Part shown: positions 8,296-17,881 of the stretch, in pieces
Numbering within the stretch: the first letter of the stretch is position 1
How the letters are laid out: every line of letters starts with the position of its first letter
Assembly: GCF_000821305.1 (NCBI RefSeq)
Contig: NZ_CCXK01000016.1
Span: 547,033 to 611,032 of the forward strand
Length of the DNA: 64,000 nt
Source of the DNA: Clostridium culturomicium
Lineage (GTDB): Bacteria > Bacillota > Clostridia > Clostridiales > Clostridiaceae
Reading direction: 5' to 3'
Notes under the pieces: model-generated
Database searches by the model: none
The model's input: the letters and a program-made list of their open reading frames with translations, nothing else
Told to the model about the DNA's origin: nothing
Position numbers and translations under genes: made by a program

Positions 8296-9228
8296 TTAAT
8301 ATTCCTCTTCTATCCCGTCAGTCAATCTGTTGATTACCGATTTTATTTCACTGTAACTATATCCTTTTCTAAAAAGAAAATCCTGTAACTTTCTTTTTTG
8401 CTTCAACTTATCACTTTCTGTTCTACACAGCTTCTCATATCTTTTCTCTGCCAGACTGTATAGTTCAGCTTCTCTTTCTTCTTCAGAATCACCATTTTTT
8501 TGTTTTTCAGTTTTTAAATAAATGCTATTCCCATAAGTTATCTCTTCAACTGTTGCTTCCTCTAAGCACCCATCTACCTCTTTATACTGCTCCTTTAAAG
8601 GTATAATCTCCAACTTATCTATAACAGATTTTACTGTATCGTATCCATACCCTTTAGATAATAGAAAGGTGTTTAGTTTAGTTTTTATCTTCCAAAGATC
8701 CCTTTCATTTTTACAAAGTACAGCACATCTCTTTTCTGCAAGCTTTAAAGCAGTGTTATATTCCTCTTCACTAGGAATATCATCTAAAGTCTTAACAATA
8801 ATCTCTTCTCCTATTCCCCTTTGCATAAGTTTATATTTAATATTATTTTTCCCTTGGGATCTGATATTTTGAGTAGCATATGCCTTAGCATAATATGTAT
8901 CATCAATAAATTTGTATTCCTTTAAAAATTCAACTACTCTATCTATAACTGACTCTTCATATTCTCTTTTTTCTAGATACTCTCTAACTTGATGTTCACT
9001 TCTAAGAGAGGCTTCTAAGTATTTTAAAGCTTTAGTCTTTCCAGTAATATAATTATCCTCAAGAATAAGCTCCTTAAGTTCATCAACATTTACCTCTTTA
9101 CCCTTGCTTAAATTATGGTAATAAACAAGTTCACTGCTGCATCCAAAAGCAAACTCCTCATTAATGAATATATTAACTCTATTTTCTTTTTTCTTTTGAG
9201 CTTCAATTTTCGTAATAATCTTCTTCAT
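8296..9228 (-). CDS. recX: RecX-family regulator with an extra C-terminal repeat
   Basis: 310 residues; RecX modulates RecA filaments in the cytoplasm. The N-terminal about 210 residues match the family: ALKYLEASLRSEHQVREYLEKREYEESVIDRVVEFLKEYKFIDDTYYAKAYATQ and the RGIGEEII helix. The unit LAEKRCAVLCKNERDLWKIKTKLNTFLLSKGYGYDTVKSVIDKL (about 168-212) recurs as LAEKRYEKLCRTESDKLKQKRKLQDFLFRKGYSYSEIKSVINRL (about 258-301), joined by an acidic linker. Ordinary RecX proteins stop after the first. AAGGA precedes the ATG. The function call is firm; the purpose of the duplicated helical repeat is open. Confidence 0.85.
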   Translation of the reverse strand: MKKIITKIEAQKKKENRVNIFINEEFAFGCSSELVYYHNLSKGKEVNVDELKELILEDNYITGKTKALKYLEASLRSEHQVREYLEKREYEESVIDRVVEFLKEYKFIDDTYYAKAYATQNIRSQGKNNIKYKLMQRGIGEEIIVKTLDDIPSEEEYNTALKLAEKRCAVLCKNERDLWKIKTKLNTFLLSKGYGYDTVKSVIDKLEIIPLKEQYKEVDGCLEEATVEEITYGNSIYLKTEKQKNGDSEEEREAELYSLAEKRYEKLCRTESDKLKQKRKLQDFLFRKGYSYSEIKSVINRLTDGIEEEY

Positions 9229-9307
9229 AACTTATCTTCCTTAATTAAAGACATATGGTATAGACAACTCTTCGCCTAAATACTATATGCCTTTACCCCT
9301 AACTATC

Positions 9308-10555
9308 TTATTCTTTATGGCATAACAGCACATGGACAGTCGGTCTGTTTAAAACCTTCCTCGCCACATTATATAAATCTTTTGCCTCAATGGTATTTAA
9401 CCTTTCCATATCTTCTGTAAACTGATACAGTTCTTCCTTATCCATAGCTTGGTGGAGAATATAGTTACCTAAATCAGTAGAATCTTCTAAGGTTGATGCA
9501 ATTGCTGTTTTAAATACTTTTTTCATTATATTAATAGTATTATTGTCAAATACAATTATTTCCTCTTTAATTCTTTCTATGCAGCTGTCAATAGTTTTTA
9601 TTGCATCATCAACATCTTCCGGTGCAACCGCCGCATAAATATATAAGGATTTTAAATTTGTTGTTAAATCCATGCTTGTATAAATATCATAAGCAAGCCC
9701 TTTATCTTCCCTAAGCTCCCTGAATAATATAGAGTTTGAGCTTTCTCCAAACTTGTGATTTAGAACTCTTAATGCTAACTCTTCTTTCTTTGTTAAATCC
9801 TTAAATGTATACAGATATAACACAGTACTTTGTTCCATGTTGTCTCTATGAGTTATTTTAAACTTTTCCTTATTTTGCTCAAATTCAAGTACTGCTTTTT
9901 CTACTGTTTTTTGCTCCCATGCTCCAAACCATCTTTCAACTATTTCTATTATTTTTTCATGCTCAAAGTCAGAAACTATGGTAATCACTGTATTGTTAGG
10001 AACATAAAACTTATTATAGTAATTGGTAATCATTTTTTTATTTATTGTTCTAACAATGGCTTCCTTACCTATTACATCTACCTTTAACGGACTATTGGTA
10101 AAGGCCATATCATTAATTTTCTGGAATGATAAATCCTCCACATCATCCTTGCTACTTCTAAGCTCTGCAAGAATAACGCCCCTTTCCTTTTCAATATGCT
10201 CTTCATTAAAGGTTGGATGCTGTAATAAATCCGCCAAATATTCTAAGCTGTTTTCTAACTCTTCGTTTAAAGTAGTTGTATTAAAAACTGTTGAAGTATA
10301 ATCCGTATACGCATTATATTCACCACCTAAACTTTCTAAAGCTGCATTCAGCTCTTCATTAGTTCTATTTATTGTTCCTTTAAACAGCATGTGCTCAATA
10401 AAATGAGAGATTCCTCTTTCTTTTTTCTCCTCACATACTGCCCCAACTTTAACTCCAATATTTAAAGATGCCAGCTGTGTTTCTTTTTTTATAGTTATAA
10501 GCTGTAATCCATTGCTCAAATATGTTTCAACTGTATCAAATAAATTTTTCTTCAT
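9308..10555 (-). CDS. M16 family zinc peptidase
   Basis: 415 residues, the size of one-piece M16B processing peptidases. The inverted zinc motif HFIEHMLFKG (HxxEH) is near residue 46, and the downstream zinc glutamate lies in ERGVILAELRSSKDD. The C-terminal half has RELREDKGLAYDIYT, the usual substrate-clamp motif. No signal peptide is seen, so it probably degrades peptides or processes proteins in the cytoplasm. The start has AAGGAG upstream. It sits upstream of recX on the same strand with an 80-base gap. Confidence 0.9.
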   Translation of the reverse strand: MKKNLFDTVETYLSNGLQLITIKKETQLASLNIGVKVGAVCEEKKERGISHFIEHMLFKGTINRTNEELNAALESLGGEYNAYTDYTSTVFNTTTLNEELENSLEYLADLLQHPTFNEEHIEKERGVILAELRSSKDDVEDLSFQKINDMAFTNSPLKVDVIGKEAIVRTINKKMITNYYNKFYVPNNTVITIVSDFEHEKIIEIVERWFGAWEQKTVEKAVLEFEQNKEKFKITHRDNMEQSTVLYLYTFKDLTKKEELALRVLNHKFGESSNSILFRELREDKGLAYDIYTSMDLTTNLKSLYIYAAVAPEDVDDAIKTIDSCIERIKEEIIVFDNNTINIMKKVFKTAIASTLEDSTDLGNYILHQAMDKEELYQFTEDMERLNTIEAKDLYNVARKVLNRPTVHVLLCHKE

Positions 10556-10922
10556 ATAAACTCCTTAACGCTTAATCTAAAGCTTCAATTTCTTACCCAA
10601 GTATATATATTTGAATATATATCTACACATACTATATAATATATGATTTTTAATAAATAAAATAGAGTTTTATATTACAACTTTAATGGATAACTAAATC
10701 TTTGACTTACTTTACGTTGAAGTTAAAGGAGATTTTAAATCTTTAATTTAACTCCTAGAACTTACACTTAAAGTATTGCTTCTAAATAAATATGAGGTAA
10801 TTTACATCTTAATTTTATTCACATATAACAATAGTAGAAAAACAACTTTCTATTTGCTATTATATATATACTATGATACTATTAGATGTATTTAAAGAAA
10901 ACAGAGAAGAGGAATATAATAA
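10556..10922. other. Divergent intergenic region with a diverged repeat copy
   Basis: These 367 bases separate the divergent M16 and helicase genes. At 10730-10806 a stretch reads TAAATCTTTAATTTAACTCC then GAACTTAC and AATAAATATGAGG, matching the order of the repeat module at 8212-8292 with many substitutions. The rest is very AT-rich and probably holds both promoters, which I cannot place with confidence. No ORF with a ribosome site is seen. Confidence 0.4.
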
Positions 10923-12491
10923 ATGGGAAAAATTAAATTTGAAGAACTTGGTTTAAAGGAGTCAATATTAAGATCTATTCAAGACTTAAACTTTGAGCAT
11001 CCTAGTGATATACAAGAAAAAAGCATTCCAGTAAGTTTACAGGGTAAAGATATAATAGGTCAAGCACAAACAGGAACAGGTAAAACCCTTGCCTTTGGTG
11101 CTCCAATATTAAGTAATATGGGTCCTAAAGGTGGAGCAGTTCAAACTCTTATATTAGCTCCAACAAGAGAATTAGCTATACAAGTTAGTGAAGAGTTAGC
11201 AAAATTATGTACTTATGAAAAGTATAAAATACTTGCAATTTATGGTGGTCAATCTTTTGACAGACAGCTTAGTGCTTTAAAAAGAGGAGTAGACATCGTT
11301 GTTGGAACTCCAGGAAGAATATTGGACCACATCAACAGAAGAACATTAAAACTACAAAACGTTAAGTTCTTAGTTTTAGATGAAGCTGATGAAATGTTAA
11401 ACATGGGATTCATTGAGGATATAGAAAGCATTCTTTCTAACCTAAGTGAAGAAAGACAAACACTTTTATTCTCGGCTACAATGCCAAGACAAATCAAAAA
11501 TCTTGCTAAGAACTACATGAAGAAGGATCTTGAACATATAGCAATAGCTAAAAAAACTATGACTGTATCAAAAATTCATCAATCATACTTCTTAGTAAAT
11601 CCATCAAATAAATTTGATTCACTTTGCAGAATCTTAGACGTTGATAATCCAACTTCAGCAATCATGTTCTGTAAAACTAAAAAAGGTGTAGATGAAGTAG
11701 TTGATGCTTTACACGGTAAGGGCTACAGTGTTGAAGGCATGCACGGAGATATGAAGCAAAGCCAAAGAATGAATACTTTAGCTAAATTCAAGAACGGAAG
11801 CCTTCACTTCTTAGTTGCGACTGACGTTGCTGCACGTGGAATTGACGTTGAGAATGTAACTCACGTTATAAACTACGACCTTCCTCAAGACATCGAGTCT
11901 TACGTTCACAGAATCGGAAGAACTGGAAGAGCAAACAGAGAAGGTATAGCTTACAACTTCGCAACAAGAAAAGAAGTTTCTTTCATTAGACAAATCGAGA
12001 ACCATACAAAAGGTAAAATTGTTAAGAAAGAAATTCCTACTTTAGCTGATATATTTTCTGCTAAATCAGGAAGCTTACTTGAAAACATTGCAAATGTTCT
12101 TCAAGAAGACGCTTATGCTACTTTCATGCCAATGGCTAAAGAGCTAATTACTGAATACGGCGCTGAAGATGTTGCTGCTTCTTTATTAAAACTTATGTTT
12201 GATAAAGAGTTAAACTGCAACTACACAGAAGAAACTCAAGAAGTTGAAGATACTACTAGATTATTCTTATCAGTTGGTAAATTAGATAGAGCTAGAGCTA
12301 AGGACATAATAGAATTCTTAGACAATACTGCAGGGGTTAAGGGAAAAGAAATCGGAAGAATTGATATCCTTGATAAATTCTCTTTCGTAGACGTTCCTGC
12401 AAATCTTGTTGATACTATCCTAAGCAACTCTAAAGGAAAAATGTTCGGTAAGAGAAAAGTAAATATCGAAATATCTAATAAAAGAAGATAA
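10923..12491 (+). CDS. DEAD-box RNA helicase with DbpA-type RNA-binding domain
   Basis: 522 residues. The RecA-like core carries AQTGTGKT (motif I), PTRELA (Ia), LDEADEMLNMGF (DEAD box), SATMP (III) and HRIGRTGRA (VI). The last about 75 residues (RLFLSVGKLDRARAKDIIEFLDNTAGVKGKEIGRIDI...) are the DbpA/CsdA C-terminal RNA-binding fold, which directs such helicases to ribosomal RNA or cold-shock substrates. It is a cytoplasmic ATP-dependent RNA unwinder. A terminator follows at once. Codon use becomes less AT-rich toward the end. Naming between dbpA, deaD and cshA is not decided. Confidence 0.93.
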   Translation: MGKIKFEELGLKESILRSIQDLNFEHPSDIQEKSIPVSLQGKDIIGQAQTGTGKTLAFGAPILSNMGPKGGAVQTLILAPTRELAIQVSEELAKLCTYEKYKILAIYGGQSFDRQLSALKRGVDIVVGTPGRILDHINRRTLKLQNVKFLVLDEADEMLNMGFIEDIESILSNLSEERQTLLFSATMPRQIKNLAKNYMKKDLEHIAIAKKTMTVSKIHQSYFLVNPSNKFDSLCRILDVDNPTSAIMFCKTKKGVDEVVDALHGKGYSVEGMHGDMKQSQRMNTLAKFKNGSLHFLVATDVAARGIDVENVTHVINYDLPQDIESYVHRIGRTGRANREGIAYNFATRKEVSFIRQIENHTKGKIVKKEIPTLADIFSAKSGSLLENIANVLQEDAYATFMPMAKELITEYGAEDVAASLLKLMFDKELNCNYTEETQEVEDTTRLFLSVGKLDRARAKDIIEFLDNTAGVKGKEIGRIDILDKFSFVDVPANLVDTILSNSKGKMFGKRKVNIEISNKRR

Positions 12492-12502
12492 TATATTGGA
12501 GA

Positions 12503-12533
12503 CACAGCATAGAATTTTATGCTGTGTTTTTAT
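12503..12533 (+). terminator. Terminator after the DEAD-box helicase
   Basis: ACACAGCATA and TATGCTGTGT arms enclose a short AT loop and are followed by TTTTTATTT. Confidence 0.85.
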
Positions 12534-12617
12534 TTGTCATTTGCATGTAAATTATTTGTATAAATTCATATTATTACTTATAATGTAAGTAATAATACTT
12601 TCTTTGGAGGTGCAATA

Positions 12618-13032
12618 ATAATTAAATTTTTTCATGTTTTATACTTTTCCCCTCTTAATTATTCTTATATTTTTTCTTTAACTGCCTGTAAAAGTAACTT
12701 CAAAATTTATTAAGATGCATTAGATTTTCATGATGGCTTTGCAGCAGTTAAACAAAATACCCTCTATGGTATTATTGATACTTATGGAAATATATTCTTA
12801 GAACCACTCTATAAAAAAATCACGTACTTCTCTTAATAACAAAATAGGAGTAATAAATTGGGACGAAACTCTTTCTATTCCTCCTCAATATGAAAATATA
12901 TAGACCCCTAATATTGATGAATCTATAATAGCCTTAAATAATAACGATAAATACGGATTTATAAATCTAATCGATAATAAAATAATCGAGCCTAAATAAC
13001 AGTGGTTTTATATAAATACTGATGGATATTGA
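12618..13032 (+). pseudogene. Decayed WG-repeat lipoprotein gene
   Basis: Translated in two frames, this shows the same plan as the two intact genes that follow. GGAGG at 12606 precedes ATA ATA ATT AAA, so the start codon seems lost. A hydrophobic leader ends in LTAC-KSN, a lipobox with Cys at 12687. After a TAA at 12711 come FHDGFAAVKQNTLYGIIDTYG and FLEPLYKKITYFS, then a stop with a one-base frame change. Then NKIGVINWDETLSIPPQYENI, a TAG, IALNNNDKYGFINLIDNKIIEPK, a TAA, and WFYINTDGY. At least three internal stops and a frameshift mark it as non-functional. It fills the 570-base gap before the next gene. Confidence 0.8.
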
Positions 13033-13063
13033 TTAAAGTAGAGTTATTTAAAGGAGGATAACT

Positions 13064-14134
13064 ATGAAAAAACATACTAAAATATTTATAGGTTTAATTT
13101 TACTAATTGCAGCTGCTGCACTATCTTCAAAATTCTATAAAAATGAAAAAACTCTTGTATTTGAAGACGCTTATCCTTTTTTAGATGATTTAGCCTGCGT
13201 AAGAATAAATGGAAAATATGGATATATAAATAAATCTGGCGAAGTAGTTATTCAGCCTGCTTACGATAGTTCAAGTTTCTTTTTAGGAGGTTTCAGCATT
13301 CAGACTAAGGGAAAATTAAAAGGATGTATTGATACAAACGGAAATGTAGTAATTCCATTTGAATATGAAGAGATAGATTTCTCAAACACTCCATATTTCT
13401 CTGTAAAAAAAGAGGGAAAATATGGCTGCATAAATACAAAAGGAGAGATTATTATTGAACCCTCCTTTGCTTTTGGATCAAGCTTCACACAAGGTGTTGC
13501 CCCAGTTATAATTGATGAAAATACTTATGAGACTGTTTATATAAATGCTAATGGTGAAATAGTAGATTTTGATGAATACGGAAAAAGCATTGCTGCAATG
13601 ATGTCAAAATATTGGCCAGAATCGGCCAGCTTTTACCCATCATATTATCTAAACAAAGATTCAAATCAAAGGGCTATGGCAATAGACCGTGAAGGAAAAA
13701 TTCTATTCAAAACTATTTATGATGATATATCTATGCCTGAACACAACATGGCACTTGTAAATCTTAATGGAAAAGTTGGATGCATCAATGAAAAGGGAAT
13801 AGAAATCCTGCCTCCATTATATGAAGATATTCAAATAGCTTATGAAAACAAATTAGTAATCAAAGAAAACGGTAAATATGGAATAATTGATATCTTTAGA
13901 AATGAAATATTGCCATTAAAATATGATGATATAAAAAGTTACGACTCTAAACTTGCTCTTGTTAAGCTTAATGGTAGATGGAGCTGCTTAAACTTAGAAA
14001 CTAATGAACTGAAGGAAAATGTTTATGATAATGTCTATTCATATCTAGATATTCCTTTCTTAGGATTTCCAATACCAGTACAAAAGAATGAAGTATGGTT
14101 TTATATAGATGAAAATGGAGAAATACTTTTTTAA
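13064..14134 (+). CDS. WG-repeat protein with N-terminal membrane anchor
   Basis: 356 residues. A basic start and a hydrophobic stretch at residues 7-24 form a signal anchor; there is no lipobox cysteine, unlike its neighbour. The rest is tandem WG (KWG/Leptospira-type) repeats: INGKYGYINKSGEVVIQPAYD, KGKLKGCIDTNGNVVIPFEYEEI, EGKYGCINTKGEIIIEPSF, LNGKVGCINEKGIEILPPLYEDI and ENGKYGIIDIFRNEILPLKYDDI. These beta-strand repeats are common in surface or toxin-associated proteins; the biochemical role is unknown. AAAGGAGG precedes the ATG. After the anchor, NEKTLVFEDA parallels DEKTLEFEEA in the next gene, showing recent tandem duplication. Confidence 0.8.
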   Translation: MKKHTKIFIGLILLIAAAALSSKFYKNEKTLVFEDAYPFLDDLACVRINGKYGYINKSGEVVIQPAYDSSSFFLGGFSIQTKGKLKGCIDTNGNVVIPFEYEEIDFSNTPYFSVKKEGKYGCINTKGEIIIEPSFAFGSSFTQGVAPVIIDENTYETVYINANGEIVDFDEYGKSIAAMMSKYWPESASFYPSYYLNKDSNQRAMAIDREGKILFKTIYDDISMPEHNMALVNLNGKVGCINEKGIEILPPLYEDIQIAYENKLVIKENGKYGIIDIFRNEILPLKYDDIKSYDSKLALVKLNGRWSCLNLETNELKENVYDNVYSYLDIPFLGFPIPVQKNEVWFYIDENGEILF

Positions 14135-14201
14135 ATAATTAAACTGCTACTTATTTTATTGATTTTTTCATTTAATATTTATATCTAAAGGAGGTTTATT
14201 T

Positions 14202-15794
14202 GTGAAGCTAATTTATAAGTTTCTTGCTCTTACAATGTTACTTATCTCCCTAGTGTTTTTAATCTCATGCTCAAAGGATGAGAAAACCTTAGAATTTGAG
14301 GAGGCCTCTACTTTTAGTGAGGGTGTTGCTATGGTAAAAATTGATGGTCTCTACGGTTATGTTGATAAAAACTTCAATGTAGTTATTCCCACAATTTATG
14401 AAGATGGTGATAGCTTTCATGATGGAAAAGCTAAAGTAGAAAAGGATGGCTACAGTGGAATAATTAATAAAAATAATGAAGTTTTACTTCCCTTTGAATA
14501 TGATGAAATTATTGATTATCTTAACAAGAATATTTTTGTAAGAAAGGATGGAAAGTGGGGAATCCTTGATGAAAGTTATAATGTAATTTGCCCCTTCCAA
14601 TTTGATCAGCTACTAAGTCCAAATGGAGATTATGTAGCAATGCTTAAAGATTTTAAATGTGGTTATATTGACCTTGATGGCAATGTGGTTGTTGACTTCA
14701 ATTACAGCAGTATTTATCATGAATACTTTAAAGTTAACGGTAATGAAACTCCTATTTTTATAACTCAAGACGGTATGAGGTTTGGATACATATACCCTGA
14801 AAAGAATATATCTGTGGAACCAACCTATGACACTATTTATCCCTCTCCCTTTCATGAAATATTAATTATAGGTAAGGATGATAAGTTTGGTTTTATAGAC
14901 CTTGCTAATAACGTTACTATAGCACCAAAATATGATTCCTCTTTCCAATTTGAAAAAGAAGGAATTGCTTTAGTTTGTGAAAATGGAATCTACAATCTAA
15001 TTGACACCAATGGAAAGGAACTTATCCAAAATTCAAGTTACACCGATGCAGTTCCTTCCTTGTCTGAAGGTTTAATTCCCCTTAGAAATGATAAGGGTTA
15101 TTGCTATATTAATTATTCTGGTGAAGTTACAATTCCAGGACCTTTTACTAGTGCAGAATCCTTTAATGCTGGTTTAGCCATTGTTATGTCTGGCTATCAG
15201 TATGGTATCATTAATACTAAAGGTGAATATATTTGTGAACCAATCTATAGAGCAATAGCTACTAACCATTATGACGAAAATAACAAACCAATTATTACTG
15301 CTTCTTATTCTGAAGAAACTAAGTTTAATACAGCCTGCTATTCTTACGATGGAAATTTACTATTTGATACCCCCTATGATACAATTCAGTTTTATAGTTA
15401 TTTGAATAATGATATAGGAATTGTTTATGATGGTGGTAAATATGGCTGCATCAATAACAGAGGCATAGAAGTAATTCCTGTGAAATATACTAAATTATCT
15501 CCAATTTATTCATCAAAAAATTTATTTATAGTCCAAAACTCTGACTATAAATATGGAATAATTGATACCCTGGGACAGGAAATTCTCCCTTTCTCCTATG
15601 ATAAAATTGAAGAAAGCCTCGGTGACTTACTTACTATAAAAGCGAATAATAAATATGGTTTCTATAATATTAAGACACATACCTTAGTTGAACCTACTTA
15701 TGATGAAATTTGCTCTTATGATGAGGAAAATGTAATTGTCCGCAATGGTCAGAAATATATTTATCTTAATAGTGATGGTGTTCCTCTAACATAA
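14202..15794 (+). CDS. WG-repeat lipoprotein
   Basis: 530 residues with a GTG start eight bases after AAAGGAGG. A lipoprotein signal ends in LISC (Cys23), so the mature protein should be lipid-anchored on the outer face of the membrane. The remainder is about eleven WG-type repeats, for example IDGLYGYVDKNFNVVIPTIYED, KDGKWGILDESYNVICPFQFD, KDDKFGFIDLANNVTIAPKYD and NNKYGFYNIKTHTLVEPTYDEI. It is probably cotranscribed with the upstream paralogue, 67 bases away with no terminator between. No enzymatic domain is present; binding to a surface ligand or protein is the likely role, but this is inference. Confidence 0.82.
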   Translation: MKLIYKFLALTMLLISLVFLISCSKDEKTLEFEEASTFSEGVAMVKIDGLYGYVDKNFNVVIPTIYEDGDSFHDGKAKVEKDGYSGIINKNNEVLLPFEYDEIIDYLNKNIFVRKDGKWGILDESYNVICPFQFDQLLSPNGDYVAMLKDFKCGYIDLDGNVVVDFNYSSIYHEYFKVNGNETPIFITQDGMRFGYIYPEKNISVEPTYDTIYPSPFHEILIIGKDDKFGFIDLANNVTIAPKYDSSFQFEKEGIALVCENGIYNLIDTNGKELIQNSSYTDAVPSLSEGLIPLRNDKGYCYINYSGEVTIPGPFTSAESFNAGLAIVMSGYQYGIINTKGEYICEPIYRAIATNHYDENNKPIITASYSEETKFNTACYSYDGNLLFDTPYDTIQFYSYLNNDIGIVYDGGKYGCINNRGIEVIPVKYTKLSPIYSSKNLFIVQNSDYKYGIIDTLGQEILPFSYDKIEESLGDLLTIKANNKYGFYNIKTHTLVEPTYDEICSYDEENVIVRNGQKYIYLNSDGVPLT

Positions 15795-15931
15795 ATTAAT
15801 ATGGAAATCATTTATTAACACTTCTGGTACGTGCCTTACTAATGAATTGATTGTTTTTATGAGATACAATTTCCTAATTCTAATCTTATTCCTAGTAACA
15901 TAGGATACCTTATAAATAAACTTAAATAATT

Positions 15932-15972
15932 AAAGGTTGTATCAATGAGATTTTTTTCCTTGATACAACCTT
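15932..15972. terminator. Bidirectional terminator
   Basis: AAGGTTGTATCAA and TTGATACAACCTT arms form a 13-bp stem between the convergent WG and ABC genes, with a T-rich loop. Confidence 0.75.
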
Positions 15973-16003
15973 CTCTTATATAAAAAATTTAATTCTATAT
16001 TAT

Positions 16004-17596
16004 CTAACTAAAGCTATATACCATATCAAATTCATTTTCTTTAGCCTCATTTAATACATGGGTAATCATTATGATGGTACAATCCTTTAAACTTAGTATC
16101 TCATCTTCCAAAACTCTAGTTGTTTCATTATCTAAGTTTGCTAAAGGTTCATCCAATATCAAAATATCTTTCTCCCTTAATAAAGCCCTAGCAATAGACA
16201 ACCTCTTAGCCTCTCCCCCTGATAAAGCAGCTCCTCCACTTCCAATTATCATATTTAAAGAATCTTTATTTGCAAACTCATGCATATTAAGCCTTTCAAG
16301 GACCTGAAATATCCTTTCATCCGAAATATTTTCATACATGGTAAGATTATTTCTTAAGGTATCCTTAAAAATAAAATTATCCTGTCTTACCACCGAAACA
16401 TGGTCATAAATATTATTAATTTGCTGTATATCCATGTTATCAATAAAAATTTTACCTTCGTCTGGTTTGTAGTATTTCAAAAATAAATTCATTAAAGTTG
16501 TCTTTCCAAATCCACTTTTCCCCTTAATAATATACTTCTTTCCTTTTTCAAACTTCATTGAAATCCCCTCAAATATAGGTTTACCTTCTTCATAAGAAAA
16601 GCTTATATTATTAAAGTCTATACTTTCCTTAAAATTGTTAATACATACTCCTTCAGATTTCTCTAAATCTTTATCCTGACAATACTCAACAAGGTTTTTA
16701 TTTAAATCCTTCACTGAAATTATGCCTTGTATACATCCCGAAATAGCTATAATAGGATAACTTAATTGATCTATCATATTTACAGCAATAAAAAATTCTC
16801 CTGGATTAAATTCTCCAGCAAAAACTAAGTAAGCTGAAAAAGCTACGACTATAAAATAGGAAAAATAAGACATACATGCTGAAATTGTTCTAACCAAGGA
16901 CTGAGTGTTAGCACTAACATAACTACTCTTCATTGCCTTACTATTTTCAGAAACAAACTTTTCTCTTATCTTCTCTTCAATTGAAAAATTCTTTATTAAC
17001 TCAAAGCCCTGTAAATAGTCATTAAGCTTCTCTAAAAAACTCTCCATATTCTTTAAAAAACTATTTTTACAGCGTTGCAACCTCTTTTCTGCCAGTTTAG
17101 GAATATATAATGGCATTGTTAAAAGAGCAAAGGTTATGATCGCCAGCTTAGCATTAAGAAAAATTAAAGCAGTTGAAACAAATATAATTTTCATAATAAA
17201 CATTATAAGCATTGTAATACACGTAAAATAATCGTTTTTTATAGTTTCAACCTCGTTAGTAAATTTTGAAACATATTCTCCTATGCTATTTTTGTTAAAT
17301 TGTGTGTAATTTCTTTTAAGTGTAGCCGAATACAAATCTTCCTTTAAGTCTTTAACACATAAATAACTAAATTTATTGTTTGAAATAAACTCAAAATACA
17401 TGAAGATTATCTCCAAAATTATAGCCCCGAGAAGGAACATGCCTTTATACAAAGCTTGTTTTCCAACTCCAGCAATAGCTAGGTTTAATAAATCTCCTTT
17501 TAGAAATTGAACTCCAATTGCTGCAGTATTTTCTACTAGCAATACGACCACAAATATAATTATCACAATTAAATTTTTTCTTATATATTTTTTCAT
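16004..17596 (-). CDS. ABC exporter half-transporter (fused permease and ATPase)
   Basis: About 530 residues. The N-terminal 300 hold five or six membrane segments of the type I exporter fold. The nucleotide-binding domain has GKSGFGKTTLMNLFLKYY (Walker A), SGGEAKRLSIARALL (signature), ILILDEPLANLD (Walker B) and the switch histidine in MITHVLNEA. I start at the ATG at 17596 because AGGAGG lies seven bases upstream; a TTG at 17614 would add six residues but overlaps that site. It should export a lipid, peptide or drug as a homodimer; the substrate cannot be told. It stands alone on its strand. Confidence 0.88.
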   Translation of the reverse strand: MKKYIRKNLIVIIIFVVVLLVENTAAIGVQFLKGDLLNLAIAGVGKQALYKGMFLLGAIILEIIFMYFEFISNNKFSYLCVKDLKEDLYSATLKRNYTQFNKNSIGEYVSKFTNEVETIKNDYFTCITMLIMFIMKIIFVSTALIFLNAKLAIITFALLTMPLYIPKLAEKRLQRCKNSFLKNMESFLEKLNDYLQGFELIKNFSIEEKIREKFVSENSKAMKSSYVSANTQSLVRTISACMSYFSYFIVVAFSAYLVFAGEFNPGEFFIAVNMIDQLSYPIIAISGCIQGIISVKDLNKNLVEYCQDKDLEKSEGVCINNFKESIDFNNISFSYEEGKPIFEGISMKFEKGKKYIIKGKSGFGKTTLMNLFLKYYKPDEGKIFIDNMDIQQINNIYDHVSVVRQDNFIFKDTLRNNLTMYENISDERIFQVLERLNMHEFANKDSLNMIIGSGGAALSGGEAKRLSIARALLREKDILILDEPLANLDNETTRVLEDEILSLKDCTIIMITHVLNEAKENEFDMVYSFS

Positions 17597-17817
17597 TTTT
17601 ATATCCTCCTGCAAACTAAATTAACTATTAAATATTTAATCTAACTGCAGCACAAAGGATAATATTTTTGTTGTTTCATTTTTAATACTTCCCTTGCAAT
17701 GCAATTATTGAGAAGTATTATTACGTAGTTTAATCACTAAAATCACCACCAAACCTTAATACATTTTTTTCCTTATACTTATTATTTTACCATACCATTG
17801 TTAAAACACCTACAGTA

Positions 17818-17848
17818 AAAAATCCATGATAAAAAATATCATGGATTC
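17818..17848 (-). terminator. Terminator after the SDR gene
   Basis: On the minus strand AATCCATGATA and TATCATGGATT arms with a T loop are followed by TTTTTTA. Confidence 0.85.
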
Positions 17849-17881
17849 TCTTTAAATTATGTTCTATATTGAATTTAATAA

